A stretch of 64,000 nt of DNA from Aselliscus stoliczkanus (taxonomy: Eukaryota > Chordata > Mammalia > Chiroptera > Hipposideridae): positions 96,624,709 through 96,688,708 of the forward strand of contig CM066737.1 of assembly GCA_033961575.1 (NCBI GenBank). Direction: 5' to 3'. Under the pieces are notes generated by a model that saw only the letters and a list, made by a program, of their open reading frames with translations, did not search any database and was not told the origin of the DNA. Positions 35,006 to 47,330 of this stretch are shown piece after piece. Made by a program: the position numbers and the translations under genes. Position 1 is the first letter of the stretch. Each line of letters starts with the position of its first letter.

Positions 35006-35997
35006 GCTCTAGATGGTTCTGGATGATGGATTCATTCAAACTATCCAACTGCTGACAGTACATGTTCAAATTGATTGTTTGGTTCCTCGCTAGGAGCTGG
35101 AAAAACACAACCCCTTTTAAATCCCAGCACACTGAGAGCATAACCTTCCTCTGATGAATATCTGCTTTCAGTGTCGTTGGAGGTGAATCATCACATCGGG
35201 ACCAAGACTGTTAGCACACCACATTGTTGTAAACAATCCACTTTTCATCACCAGTTATCAGTTGCTTCAAAAAAGGATCATTTTCCTCACATTTACTGAG
35301 CATATTGCAAATGTTTAAATGCACCATCAAATGAACTTCTTTGAGTTCATGTGGAACCCAAATATCAACCTTGCTTATGTATCCCAGCTTCTTCAGGTGG
35401 TCGTGAACACTTGAATGATAGATGTTCAGTGTTTCTGCAATCTCTCATGTTGTGTACTGTGGGTTTTACTCGATCAGTACCGTTATTTTGTCATCATCCA
35501 CCTTGGTGGGCCTCCCTGACAGTGGAGCATCGTTGAGATGAAAATCACCATCATGGAATTTCGTGAAGCATCGTTGGCACTGAGGTTCTTGTAGAGTATT
35601 GTCACTGTAAACTTTATGCAACTTTTCACAAGCTTGACGCACGTTTTTCCCTTTATGGAAGTAAAACAGTAAAATATGGCAAAAATGCACAGTTTGGTCT
35701 TCCATCTTCAACTTGTTGTAAAATCTCCAAACTCAACCAAATCACTCAATTTTTTTTAGAGTGAAGCTGGAACTGTCAGCTGTCAAATGAAATAGCAATA
35801 ACATAGATGCGAATGACTCTAGCACTCCAAAAATGAACTAGTGCCATCTGTTGCAAACATGCATCATGACTTTTCCAACAACCCAATAGCTCCTCAAATG
35901 TGCTTTGAATTGGTCTTAACATTTTATTGGTTCTTTTATTAATTAATTTTTGAAAAAATTTTTGACATGAGAATTATAATTTAAATTTTTTTGAAAA

Positions 35998-36100
35998 TTG
36001 TACTTTTGTAATATGTTTGTATATATGTAGATAGATAGGGAGGGAGGGAGGGAGAGATAGAGATAGAGACATAGAGAGATAGAGGTAGAGAGAAAGAAGT
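35998..36100. repeat. GATA/GGGA/GAGATA degenerate purine repeat
   Basis: 'agatagatagggagggaggg' followed by degenerate 'agagatagag' units. Confidence 0.9.
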
Positions 36101-39100
36101 GTCACATTGTTTAGTACACTGTGTATAATTTTTTCCATGTGGTAGGTTCCATAATAATTTTTCTTTTTAAGGCCCAGGGTTAGAAGAAATCTTTCAGATG
36201 TAGTTGATTTGTATGCATGTGTCTTGATGACAGGGAGTAGGTGAACAGCTCCTCTTTGTAGATCAGAAGAGGGTTCTCATTAGAATTCCCCAGGGAGCAA
36301 TTTCAAAAACATACTCATATTCTCCTTTTCCCGACTCCCTCCAGTTCTACCACAGTGTTAGGGTTGGATTCAGCTATATATAAGAAAAACCAAATTATGT
36401 GACTTGCTTAAATAGGAGTTTATGTATTTTTTCTCTCTGACCAAGACATTCTGAGATAGGATACTCCGGGGGGCGGGGGGGAGGAGTACAGCTGCTCAAG
36501 GAAGTCGTTGTGACTCAGGTTCCTTTTTGATTCTTGCTCCTCCAATCTTAGAGTGAGGCTTTCTTGCTCATGGTAGAAATACATTGGCACTGCCTTTAGG
36601 CTTTATTACTCCCCATTCCAGGCCAGAAAAAGGGAGAATGGTAAAGGGCAAGCCACATGTCAGGTAGATCATTCAGCTCTCAAGATGTTCATTTCACTTT
36701 ACCCCATCATTTCAGTAGATAATTTCAGACTGTAATAGTTCACTACTTGACCCCCAAACACATCCATAAACAGATTTTTGATTAAATTTGTGGATATGGT
36801 AATCAATTGGTTTATTTTTGCTGACCACCTCTGTGAACAGGTTTAAAAATTAGACTTTTGAAATGATTGTAGAATAAAATCTCTTGTAACATTTCAATTT
36901 TATTTTAACTGTAAAAGTATAAAAATATAAAAATTCAGAACTTATATATAAGTTAGTCATTAATAATGCCATGTTATTTTTTCCCTAAGGGGCAAGATAT
37001 CTCTGTGATATAACTGATATTAATGATTATATACAAAGACAGAAAAACTCAATTACAAATAATGTCCACCTCAGAGCTAGTTTCCAAAGCAAATGGTTTA
37101 ATGGTGTGATGTGGTGAAGTGCTTTCATATAATTCTTTAAAATGGATTGTAAGAATAAATCATTTCGTTTGCCATTTACAGCTTAATTTAATGATGCTAC
37201 CATCTTCTTGATAAATTTTGTATGGGGAAAGGAGTGAAGTATAGCTGTTTGTACATTAAGAGTATAAATATGTTTATTTTGAGCAAATAGGAATGTAGCT
37301 GATGTGTACTGGTGTTGTGGTGAAATGATCTTTGCTCTTACAGCGAAGAGGTTTATTGAAAACTAAGAATCAAGAGAAAGTTTTCATTAATATATCAAGT
37401 TTATTCTAAGAAGAATAATATATACCTCTCTTGCTCTCTTACCTCCTGAACACAGGCACAGAACACTTCTAGCTCCTATTAAAAATGATATCTATGAATA
37501 TTGTCAGTTTACAAAGAAAACGTCAAATTCAGTTTCACTCTACAGAAGGCAAGATAGAGGCCTCTGATTTTCCGTGTATTCCAATTTTAGTGAAATATCT
37601 CTTAACATCTAAAACTTAGACTGAGAAAGTGTAATAGAAATAGAAAAAGGTAAAGCAATAAATAATTGAATGTTAATTAATTTTATCCCTGTGGGCTTAT
37701 GTGTGCTCTCATATTTGCAAAACAGTTGTTCCAGTTTGCAGTGTTTACATCACAACTGAAATATCCACAAACACAGCCACATAGAAAGAGAAATAGAAGG
37801 GGGATCATATCACTCCTGTGCCAAATTTTGCCCTACTATTACTTCAAGGTTTTAGAAGTCCTTAGGACATAACAAATGCAAAAACAAAACTCTAGTCCCC
37901 TGTCACCAAATTAAGAGAACTGTACCATGAAAATACTGGGAATTCCTGCAACTAAAACTACCTATTAAATTGTGTTTAACTGAATGTTTCATAATTTTTT
38001 TCCAACTTGACACTTTGTCTTGTTTGGGGCAAAACACCCATTTCTTGCTTCCACTTTAGGAAATGCTAACTCTGAGATCCACAGAGTTAAGAAATTTTGA
38101 ATGCCTAACATCTAACTAGTTTCATCTATGAAGTCAACAAATATTTATTGAGCACCTACTGTGACAAGCACTTTTTTAGAAACTGGTCATTTTGGTTCAT
38201 AGGAATGTCACTGAAATTTAGAAAACAGGTAAGGAACCAAATCATGAGTTCCTCTAGATTTTTAAATATGATAAAATTTGAAGTCTCCTTGACATCCTGG
38301 TCACATTTTCTACACAAACTTCAGTTAGTCATTTTCCCATTTACAGTTTGTTGTCCAGAAGTGGATACAGCATTAATACAGTAGGATTATGCCTCCCTTA
38401 TTTTTAATACACTATGTTTATTGATAGAGTTTAAAGCATCATTATTCCCTTTGGAAGCTATTTCCCTTTCTTGCATTATATTGTTGCTAAAAGATCCTGC
38501 AACCATGATGAAGAATTTATGCTACAGGAGATTTCAAGGGTCTTGATCCTTGTGATGCCTCTAAATAAGCAGAAGAAAATCTATGTTACAGGTCAATGAG
38601 CATTAGGACACAAGTGCAGATCAGACATTCGATCGGTTCCTATGACTTCTGGGATTTGGATGCTGACTTATCTATTTTTAAGTAGCTAAAACAATGAATT
38701 TCTATTTAAATGAATAAAATATTCCCTGGGACTCTCCCCCAGGCTGGTTGTAATGTGTCATGCATAAATAATGTACCTGGCAAGATTGGCCAAGAATAAG
38801 TTTATTAAAGGACCGTTCATTAACAGATATGTTCATTCATTCAAAAGTTACCTTGAGATCGTACTTTTGTGACAGGCATTGGGGAAACGTCAGTGAACCG
38901 AAGTTTTGATGCTCAGCTTGTATGTCTTCTCTGGCCAACAGAGTCTTTTTATATTTTTTTTTTGATTAAAGTTTATTGGGGTGACAATGATTAGTAAAGT
39001 CACATAGGTTTCAAATCTTGAAGGCAATGGTAAATGAAGCCATTTAGTTTAAATAGTTACCTTGGACTGCCCTGATTCATATGCTTTTAATGTAGGACCA

Positions 39101-40475
39101 GAGAGGATTAATTTAAAATGACAATGAAACTGTCCACACTATAGAATCAGAATGAGACAGTCCATGAAACAATTGACTCAAATATAGTATGTCTGTGTGT
39201 GTGTGTGTGTGTGGGGTGCATATGTGTATAATGAATATACCCATAGGATTATATTAAAATATGTTACAAACTACAGATAGCACATCTTTTGATCCTGATA
39301 TTACCTTTAAATCATTCCCTTGAAGCTCTTGGTGAATCCCTTAAAGAAGTAGTTAAAATCTGATCTAGTGCTGTACAGATTCCCTGCCATTCCAATGTCC
39401 ACACTGCTCTGCGTCAGGTGCCACCTCCGTTTATCAGGTTTTGCTACTAACTGAAAAGGTTCTTAATATCCAAATCCAATTTTACTCAGAGCTTGCTATT
39501 TAATACACACTCTTCAACTGATTTTCTATAGCTACTGCTGCTCTAAATTTCCTAATTTACAGATCCTTCATCCACTCCTGGGTCTTCCATTGTGCTCTTG
39601 ACAGAACATCTATTGTTTGTTACCCCAGGAAGGGCTCTTCCCTCTCTATATTTCCTGTCTGCTGCTTGTTCTCTGTGTTTCAATGCTTTACTCTTCTTAT
39701 CTGGACTGGAGTAGGTGGGAAGGGTTATGGCCTGCCCTCAATTTGACAAAAATAAAACAGCTGGCAAGTTGAATAATATGTATTTTTAAAAGTCTGACTC
39801 TCCCACTTATTGCTTATTCTTTGCACGAAATCTCCCCATCCAGACCACCTCCTGTGACTAGCCAAAGTCCTTTTTCTCTTGTCCTACTTTCTCACTGACA
39901 TATTGAGATATATTAACTCGTCTCTGAATATTGTGATATTTTGTATGTTTTTTTTCAAAATCCATTTTGATCAGCCATACACTGTTTGTAGAACCTTTTT
40001 GCTATTTTCTTCATCAAATACATAATTTATTTTCTTTTAACTCCTGCAAATCACCTTCTTAATCCCTGTTCATGGTGGCTGGCAGCTTTGCATAGAAATG
40101 CCTTATATAACCCTAAATGAAGAGGCTGAGGGAAAATCGCAGGTCCTTTCAATATTGGAGCTTTCTCAACATCTTATATACTTGGGTAGCATTTTTGCTT
40201 TCATAGAAGGTGCAGCAAACACAGGTAATCTACATTTAAATATTTTGTATTTTTGACACTTTTTAGGTTTTCCTAAAGGAATCTGTTCCCTAATTTATCA
40301 GTTGTATCAGATCCAAATTCTGTATATTGAATTGACTTAGAAGTGATTTTGCATGTTCAAAACTAGTTTGATAGTAAAGATTATTTAGAAATTATGTGCA
40401 AGTGTGTCATCTGGACCCAAACATAATAATTTAAGAAAGAGATTTTCAATTCTAGCAGAACACTATTTAAACAAA
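36101..40475. other. Long unique-looking stretch with minor relics
   Basis: No gene supported. 36461-36485 is a G-rich run. L2-type phrases lie at 38125-38165 ('caacaaatatttattgagc') and 38820-38890. 39190-39215 is a (GT)n run. The remainder is AT-rich with no transposon ends. Confidence 0.5.
38947..39028 (-). mobile_element. Short L1 3'-end fragment (antisense)
   Basis: T run followed by 'aagtttattggggtgacaat', the complement of the L1 terminus seen at 50540-50582, then 'gtcacataggtttcaaatc'. About 80 bp, strongly 5'-truncated. Confidence 0.7.
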
Positions 40476-40479
40476 CCTT

Positions 40480-40960
40480 ATTTGCAAATCTTTCTTAATC
40501 CATTTCTTTGAATCAGATCTTCAAGCTCTCAACAGTTTCTCTCCATAATTCTGCCAGAATTATATTCTAAACTGCAAATTTAAGTCAATTGAATTCTGCT
40601 TAAGCCCTTTGTGTGTTTCCTGAATCTTCAGGATAAAGAATAAAACCTTTTTATATGGACCACGAAGGCTTCTATGATATGGCCTTAACCTGTCAGCATC
40701 AACTCTAGGTACACACATCCTCACTCTAACCTCTGGCTGTATTTTTTTTTGAGGGCAGTGTCACTGGTCCTCATATGTGGGACCCGAACCAAGGCCCCTA
40801 GCTTCCCAAGCCAGCACTTAACCACCGTGTCACTCCGCCGGCCCATAACCTCTGGCTGTACTATCTTGCTATTTCCTTTCCTCCTCTTATTCTGTCATCT
40901 TGTCAGTCAACTTTCTTCATCAAGAAAACTAGAAATTGGTTGGCCACAATTATTTTGAGG
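40480..40960. repeat. L2-type relic split by a SINE
   Basis: Phrases such as 'ctctccataattctgcc', 'caggataaagaataaaacc' and 'cttctatgatatggcctta' recall the L2 3' region. The SINE at 40742-40845 interrupts it. Too eroded for a firm boundary. Confidence 0.5.
40742..40845 (-). mobile_element. tRNA-derived SINE, short form A
   Basis: T run, 'gagggcagtgtcactggtcc', 'agcttcccaagccagcac', 'cactccgccggccc'. A perfect 15-bp duplication, 'taacctctggctgta', is at 40727-40741 and 40846-40860. Confidence 0.95.
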
Positions 40961-41112
40961 AATAAAATTGGTATGTGTTGGTAAATCTCAAATACTGAGA
41001 CCCTGGAGAAAATCTGTGTTCTCAGGGGTCCTATGATTTTTCTTTCCAGCCAAGAAATGTTCAACCTTGAAAGCAAGTCTAATGTTACATTACAAAGAGT
41101 GGGTACCATCAC

Positions 41113-41989
41113 TATTTTTGGAAAACTTGATGTAGAGATTGGAGTCTAGCATGACATCTGTTTTCTGCTGCTGTTGTCAACTTCAGTGTCTTGCATGTTT
41201 TCAATGTTTTCAAAATGTGAATACTAACAAAATCAATATTTTCAAATAGAACCATTATGTGCCTAATAACTGTATAACTTGACATCCAGCTTGGAAATGT
41301 AGCTTGTCAGTAGAACCACCTGAGTATCTATATCTAAATAGTCATTACATTTATGTGAAAGACTTTTCCTCCCATTTGACCTGGTTTAGCCAAATAATGC
41401 CAGAGTCCAAACATTGAAATCCATAATTTCCTCAATAGTGAGATGTTTGGGTTTTACTAATGTATTTCAATTTTGATCAGGTAGTATTCCATCTTTGGAA
41501 TTGTATTGTCTTTTAAATTGGAATATCCTTTGCTGACGAACTCACCATCTTCTCACCGCCACCAAAAAACGTAACATTTTCCTCTTTGTGAGTCTCTTTG
41601 TGGATTTCCATTGCTAATTCTGTGCCCGTTCAATGAAAGTTCAAATAGAAAGTGTGATAGAGGAACAGAACAGAGATCAGAAAGAGAACTTCATGTTTCA
41701 GTTACCAATTCTTTCCAGCCAGAGTAATAAAAATAGATACCATTCATCCAGGAACATATCACTGAGGATCAGAAAGAAAGACTTCTTTCACATTTGATGC
41801 TGAAGAATATTTTGAGGCAGAAGTGGTCTATTTAGAATGCGAAGGCACCCAGTATTTCCCAGATTTTTTTCATCAGAAAAGACTCATGAAGACTACCTTT
41901 TCTTGTGACAAGGCATATGACTTAGCATTGCCTTTTTAGTAAATGTTGAGTTCCTGGAAATAACCCTCTCTCATAACTGAGATCCTAAG
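41113..41989. other. Unique-looking stretch
   Basis: No gene or recognised repeat. Sequence complexity is ordinary. Confidence 0.5.
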
Positions 41990-42145
41990 AGCCGGGGTAG
42001 TATAGTGTTTGAGAGCACAGACTGGTTTAATTCCCAGCTCTGTAATTTCCTAGCTGTGTGGGCAAATCACTTAACCTCGCTATGCCTCAGTTTCTTTTAG
42101 TGTAAAATGAAGATAATAATGGCATATACTTCATAAGGTTGTGAT
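41990..42145 (+). repeat. MIR element
   Basis: 'gggtagtatagtgtttgaga', 'cagctctgtaatttcctagc', 'tgcctcagtttc' and 'gtaaaatgaagataataatg' follow the MIR consensus in order. This is an ancient tRNA-derived SINE. Confidence 0.85.
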
Positions 42146-42149
42146 ACTT

Positions 42150-44530
42150 TTTTGTTTTCTTTTCCAGCTTTATTGAGCTACTATTGACATATAACATGTA
42201 AGTTTAAGTTGTACAGTGTGATAATTTGATACACTTATACATTGTAAAATGATCACCACAGAAAGGCTTGTTAACACCTCTACTCTCACATAGTTAACAT
42301 TTTTGGGAGGGTGGTATTAACAGTTAAAATGTACTCTCTTAACAACTTTCAAGTATATAATGCAGTATTGTTAATTATAGTCACCATGTTGTACATTACA
42401 TCACCAGAATTTATTTTTCTTATAGCTGGGAGTTTGCATACTTTGACCAATATCTCCCCATTTCATCCAACACCCCATTCCTGGCAACCACCATTGTACT
42501 CTTTTTAGCTATAAGTTGTGCTGTTTTAGATTCTGCATGTAAGTGAGAACATATAGTATTTATCTTTCTCTGCCTGGCTTAGCATAATGAGCTCAAGGTC
42601 CATCCATGTTGTTGCAAAAGGCAAGATTTCCTTCTATTTAATGACCAAATATTATTCTACTGTGTGTGTGTGTGTGGGGGGGGGTGGGTATCACATTTTC
42701 TTTATCCATTCATCTATTGATGGATGCTTAGGTTGTTTCCATGTCTTGGCTATTGTGAATAATGCTGCAATGAACATGGGTGTACAGATATCCCTTTGAG
42801 ATCTTCCTTTCATTTTCTTTCAATATATATTCAGAAGTGGAATTGCTGAATCATATGGTACTCCAACTTTTAATTTTTTAAAAGCCTCCATGATGTTTTC
42901 CATAGTGACTCTACCAATTTAAATGATCACCAACAGTCCACCAGGATTCCCTTTACTCCACAATCTCAATAACAGTTGTGATCTTTTGTCTTGTGGATGA
43001 TGACCATTCTAACAGGTGTGAGGTGATATCTTATTGTGATTTTGATTTGCATTTGTCTGATGGTTAGTGATGTGGAACAGCTTTTCATGTACCTACTGTC
43101 CATTCGCATGTCTTTATTGAAATAATGTCTATTCAAGTCATTTGCTCATTTTTTTTAAAGATTTTATGGGGGAATTGGGGGAAGGGAACAGCATTGGGGA
43201 ACTGGTGAAGGGGAACAGACAAGTTGCTATTCTTTTGTTCTTCAGTCTAGATGTGGAGGACGTTGCTTCACTGGCCCATGTTGGTATCATCATTGCGCTC
43301 TTCTCGGGTGAGGCAGATCTGTCGCCGTCCTCTGGACAGCCGCTCACAGCAGCTCTTGGCAGCTTACACTGGCTGCCAGCTGCTCACACTGGCTGCCAGC
43401 ACTCACTGTAGCCTATGGCAGCCCACTGCAGCAGGGCTGCAGCTATGCCCTTCCAGGGACTTACAGCAGCCCAGCTCCACGTGGAGCTGTTGTTCACCAT
43501 CTTACCTGTAGAGGGCGTTGTCACTGGCCCTCATATGTGAGATCCAAACCGGGGCCTCCAGCGTCCCAAGCCAGCCATTAAGCAATGCGCCACTCAGCTG
43601 GTCCCGTTTGCTCATTTTTTAATCAGGCTTTTTTTTTTTCTGGCTAGGAGTTGTAGGAGTTCCTTATATATTTTACATATTAACCTCGTATCAGAATGAT
43701 AGTTTGTACATATTTTCTTTCATGCTGTATGTTGTCTTTTTATGTTGCTGATTGTTTCATTTGCTGTGCAGAGATTTTTAGTTTGATGTAGTCTCACTTG
43801 TTTATTTTTGCTTTTCTTACTTACACTTTGGGTGTCATGTCTAAAAACCATTGCCAAGACCAATGCCAAGGAGCTTTTTCCCCAGTGTCTTCTTATAGTT
43901 TCAGTTCTTATATTTAAGTCTTTAATCCATTTTGAGTTTTGTTTTTTTGAGTTTTATAAGATAGGGGTCCCATTTCATTCTTCTACATGTGGTTATACAT
44001 ACAGCTTTGCCAGCATCATTTATTGAAGAGACTCTCTTTTCCCCATTGAATCTTCTTGGCTCCCTTGTCAAATATTAGTGGACTGTGTATGTGTGGGTTT
44101 AATTCTGGGCTCTAGATTCTGTTCTATTGGTTTATGAGTCTATTTTTATGCCAGTACCATACTGTTTTGATTATGATAGTTTTGTAATAAAGTTTGAAAT
44201 CAGGAATTCTGATGCCTCCAGCTTTGTTCTTCTTTCTCAGGATTCCTTTAGCTGTTTGGAGTCTTTTGTAGATCTATACAAATTTTAGAATTTTCTTTTC
44301 TATTTCTGTGGAAAATGTAATTGGAATTTTGATAGAGTTTGCATTTAATCTATAAATCACTTGGGGTAGAATGGACATTTTAACAATATTAGTTCTGATT
44401 TATGAACACAGGATATCTTTCCATTTATTTATGTCTTCAACAATGCCTTGCAATTTTTGACATACAGATCTTTCACCCCCTTGTTTAAATTTATTCCTAA
44501 GTATTCTATTTTTTGATGCTATTATGATAA
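42150..44530 (-). mobile_element. L1 3' half (antisense), 5'-truncated, with a SINE inside
   Basis: The 3' end 'tttattgagctactattgac' and 'gtttaagttgtacagtgtg' lead through the ORF2 C-terminus ('ctatctttctctgcctggc', 'aataatgctgcaatgaacat') and the thumb and RT regions ('gtttgatgtagtctcacttg', 'cctccagctttgttcttctt', 'aatattagttctgatttatg'). About 1.93 kb of L1 after removing the SINE at 43155-43606. A (GT)n plus G run at 42661-42690 lies within. No open frame. Confidence 0.85.
43155..43606 (-). mobile_element. tRNA-derived SINE, long form A
   Basis: A complete long copy in minus orientation, from 'aaagattttatgggggaatt' to the head complement 'cactcagctggtccc'. The GC-rich body holds tandem 'gctcacactggctgccagc' units (about 43365-43405). 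A 14-bp duplication, 'tttgctcatttttt', is at 43141-43154 and 43607-43620. Confidence 0.95.
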
Positions 44531-44613
44531 ATTCTAAACTAGTTAAAATGCATCAAATGCTTACAAGAGTGGCTGATAAATAATTAGCACTATGTAAATG
44601 CTTGATATTATTA

Positions 44614-44774
44614 TTTTTTTTTTTTCTTTTAAAAATGTACACATTTTTATTTAATTTTTTTAGTTTTTTTGTTTTGTTTTGAGGGCAGTGTCACTGGCCC
44701 TAATATGTGAGACCCGAACCGGGGCCGCTGGCTTCCCAAACCAGCACTTAACCACCGCGCCACTCGGCCGGCCC
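44614..44774 (-). mobile_element. tRNA-derived SINE, short form A, with long heterogeneous tail
   Basis: 'gagggcagtgtcactggccc' to 'cactcggccggccc'. About 55 bp of T-rich non-SINE sequence ('aaaaatgtacacattttta') lies between the left duplication and the SINE end. A 16-bp duplication, 'aatgcttgatattatt', is at 44597-44612 and 44775-44790. Confidence 0.9.
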
Positions 44775-44794
44775 AATGCTTGATATTATTAATG

Positions 44795-45355
44795 TCTTTG
44801 ATTGACTTCCCCTTTTAGCTTCTTGCCCCATCCTCAAACAATATAAGAATTTAAAGTTTTCCTTTGTAGACTAGGACTTACAAAAGACACATTTTTTTCT
44901 TTTCAGTAGTTGAATATAAGTAGTTTACTTGGGAGGTGATTCCAGGAAGGACTATGAGGGAGTGAGAAAGTGAGACAGGGAAGGGAATAAAGCTCATATA
45001 CAAAAAGGCAATTAGTGGTTTCCTGTGGGCAACTAGGACTCAATCCTGCCAGGGACCTTTAAGAGACTGTGTGGAACTCAACTCAGAATGACCCCACAGA
45101 GAGGTGAGAAATGTAGAGTACTTCTGTACAAACTCATGCTCCTTAATGGTTGAGAGTAATTCTTGGGATGGTACCATCTGTATACTTCCTGCCTGCCCTA
45201 CCAGTGGACTGAGTAGGATTCTGAGGCAGGAGAAAGCTCTGGGCAGAGAGAGCTATGAACCTGAGCATGAAAACTGTTTTTGGAATAGGCCAAAGTTTAT
45301 GAGTACAATACCAACACCATCTCCTGCAGCTGACTACTGCACATAGTTTGACTGT
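44795..45355. other. Unique-looking stretch
   Basis: Two overlapping opposite-strand frames of 80-85 codons at 45104-45400 shadow each other, and neither has family resemblance or splice context. No repeat recognised. Confidence 0.45.
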
Positions 45356-45359
45356 GAAC

Positions 45360-45905
45360 CTAAATTTATATTTAAATGGCAATATAGGAATATATATCAA
45401 AATCCTTTAAACAGGCTATATCCTTCTAGCCTTACAATTATGTTTCTGGAAACTGATTTTAAGAAAATATAGATAGGCAAAATACTAAATGAAATATTAT
45501 TTGTAATTGTAGTCAATAAGGAACAACCTAATTCCAAAAACAGAGTATTGGTTAAATAAGTTTCATATATCCTATTATATAATATTATGCCATCAATAGA
45601 AAACATGGTTACAAATAATTAAGTATATTTGTAATGTAATGTATATAAAATGTTCATTATATATTAATAAGCATAAAACAAAGTGTAAAAGACCAAATGC
45701 AGTATAACTCCCATTAAATGAACACACACACACACACATGTACATGTGCATAGGCAAGAAAAACTGGCTGAGTATTACACAAAATAATTAACAGTAGTTA
45801 TCACTTGGTTACAGGATTACAAGTAATTTAAATTCCCTTATTGATAATTTTCTGAAGTTTCTGCAATAAACATTATTTTTATAACAAGAAAAATCAAGTA
45901 CAATT
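45360..45905 (+). mobile_element. Old L1M 3' region (sense)
   Basis: Phrases in order recall an old L1 3' end: 'gtattggttaaataag', 'caccattatataatattatgcc'-like text, 'ttaacagtagttatcacttgg' and 'ctgcaataaacattattttta'. A (CA)n run sits at about 45721-45739. Confidence 0.6.
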
Positions 45906-46530
45906 TTAAGGTAAAATTAACCTTTTTTAATAGTGATACTTTTAAACTTGAAATTCTATTGTGTGTTTTTTTTGTTAATGTATAATTGCAAGTTGGCTTC
46001 TAAATATAGCAATTGCACACTAGAGCATCCCACATTTCTTTTTCTCAGACAGAGTAGAAATATGTATAATCTCTGGGAGAACTTGATTGCAAATATGTAT
46101 GTGCTTTGAATGCAATAAGGCAGATTGTAGCTAAAGTTATTTTCTCTGCCTAACTGGAATGATGTTGTGATTTAGCCTGCAGGATTCCCCTGAAAATGGA
46201 TTTTTGAAGGCACATAAACTGTGTCCCTGAATAAAATAAGCTTCTGACATATATCAAAATGAGCTGGTTATTGACCTGTTTGTGTTCATCATATGCTATT
46301 TCTTATGGTAACATCATCTGCTCAGTACTACAAACACTGTAGACAGTGATAAATTATTAGGAGTGACTCTGGAGAAGGTTAGAGTAGTGAGGTTTGTGGA
46401 ATCTGGCACGAATCATATGGAAAGACATTTTCATAGCCACAGCCTACCTCTAAAATCATAACATATGGGAAGACAGAATCGATCCAAATCCACAATACAC
46501 ACACCCTTCCCATAACTGATAGCAAAATAA
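45906..46530. other. Unique-looking stretch
   Basis: No gene or repeat recognised. Confidence 0.5.
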
Positions 46531-46550
46531 GTCAAAAATGAATGGATCAG

Positions 46551-46646
46551 GTCTAGTCGAGTGGTGCGGTGGTTAGGCGCTGGCTTGGGAAGCCAGGGCC
46601 CCGGTTTGGGTCCCACATATGAGGGCCAGTGACACTCCCCTCCAAA
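46551..46646 (+). mobile_element. tRNA-derived SINE, short form A
   Basis: 'gtctagtcgagtggtgcgg', 'gctggcttgggaagcc', B box 'ggtttgggtcccac', 'gagggccagtgacactcccc'. A perfect 17-bp duplication, 'aaaaatgaatggatcag', is at 46534-46550 and 46647-46663. Confidence 0.95.
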
Positions 46647-46879
46647 AAAAATGAATGGATCAGTCATTTATTATTATAATAATAGCATGATAATTAAAAA
46701 GAAAATTTAAAAATACAATCTTATGTTGTAGGTGGGAAATGATCAGTTTTTCCATATCGCTTGGAGGAAATCATTCACTCAATTGTGCTTGACTCTTTAT
46801 CTGTGTATGAAGCTTTTTGGACAGGAAAATCCATTTTTTTGATAGTCCCACAGACAGCAAATACAATTACATTTCAGTG

Positions 46880-47330
46880 GCCTAGTAATTCAACTTCTCA
46901 GAATTTGGTCTAAGGAAATTTTAGCAAGAGACTTAGATACAAAGATTTTATTCACAAAAGTATTTGGAACAATGAAAATTTGGTAACAATCTAAATAACA
47001 AACGATAGCAAAATAGGTTAAATGACATTCATGATACAAGATATTATTTATATTTTTAAATGATGCTGAAGGATATTTAGTGAGGTAGAAAAACATTGTG
47101 CAATTATAAATTTAAAATATATACAGAATTCACATGCATTTTCACCCTTTTTATGTAAAAATACATGTTAGTTTATGGGTATAAAGAAGGAAATAAAATA
47201 CCAGTTGCAGTTATCCATGGATTATGGGTCTGTTAGTGGTTTTTGTTTTCTTCTTTGTTTTAGTCTTGCATTACTTACATTATCTATAATTAACATGTTT
47301 TATTTTTATTAGTATAAAATGGTAAACTAA
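46880..47330 (+). mobile_element. Old L1M 3' region (sense)
   Basis: 'gtaattcaacttctcagaat', 'aaggaaattttagcaagag', 'caatctaaataacaaacg' and later 'tagtataaaatggta' resemble old L1 3' ends in sense. Strongly decayed. Confidence 0.6.

Larger units (their letters stand above)
30818..35711 (-). pseudogene. Mariner transposase pseudogene (interrupted)
   Basis: The N-terminal helix-turn-helix region is clear at 35711-35466 ('ILLFYFHKGKNVRQACEKLH', 'GRPTKVDDDK'). It is followed, after an in-frame stop, by 'LKKLGYISKVDIWVPHEL' and the first catalytic Asp context 'LITGDEKWIVYNN' (near 35250-35230). After the patch it resumes with 'HFGWDVLAHPPYLPDL' (34443-34380), giving the third catalytic Asp region, and 'LVQFFTNKDGSFW' up to the L1. 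The end beyond the L1 lies near 30900-30818. The HQDNARPH-type segment holding the second catalytic Asp is gone. Non-functional. Confidence 0.9.
30742..35886 (-). mobile_element. Mariner DNA transposon carrying an L1 and an inverted L1 patch
   Basis: The ends 'ttgggttgtcgaaaaagtca' and 'tgacttttccaacaaccca' are inverted repeats flanked by TA (30740-30741 and 35887-35888). Without the L1 (30910-34272) and the patch (34444-35005) the element is about 1.2 kb, close to normal mariner size (about 1.3 kb). The transposase runs on the minus strand and lacks about 25 residues where the patch sits. The 85-bp hairpin at 17141 has the same ends. Confidence 0.95.
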
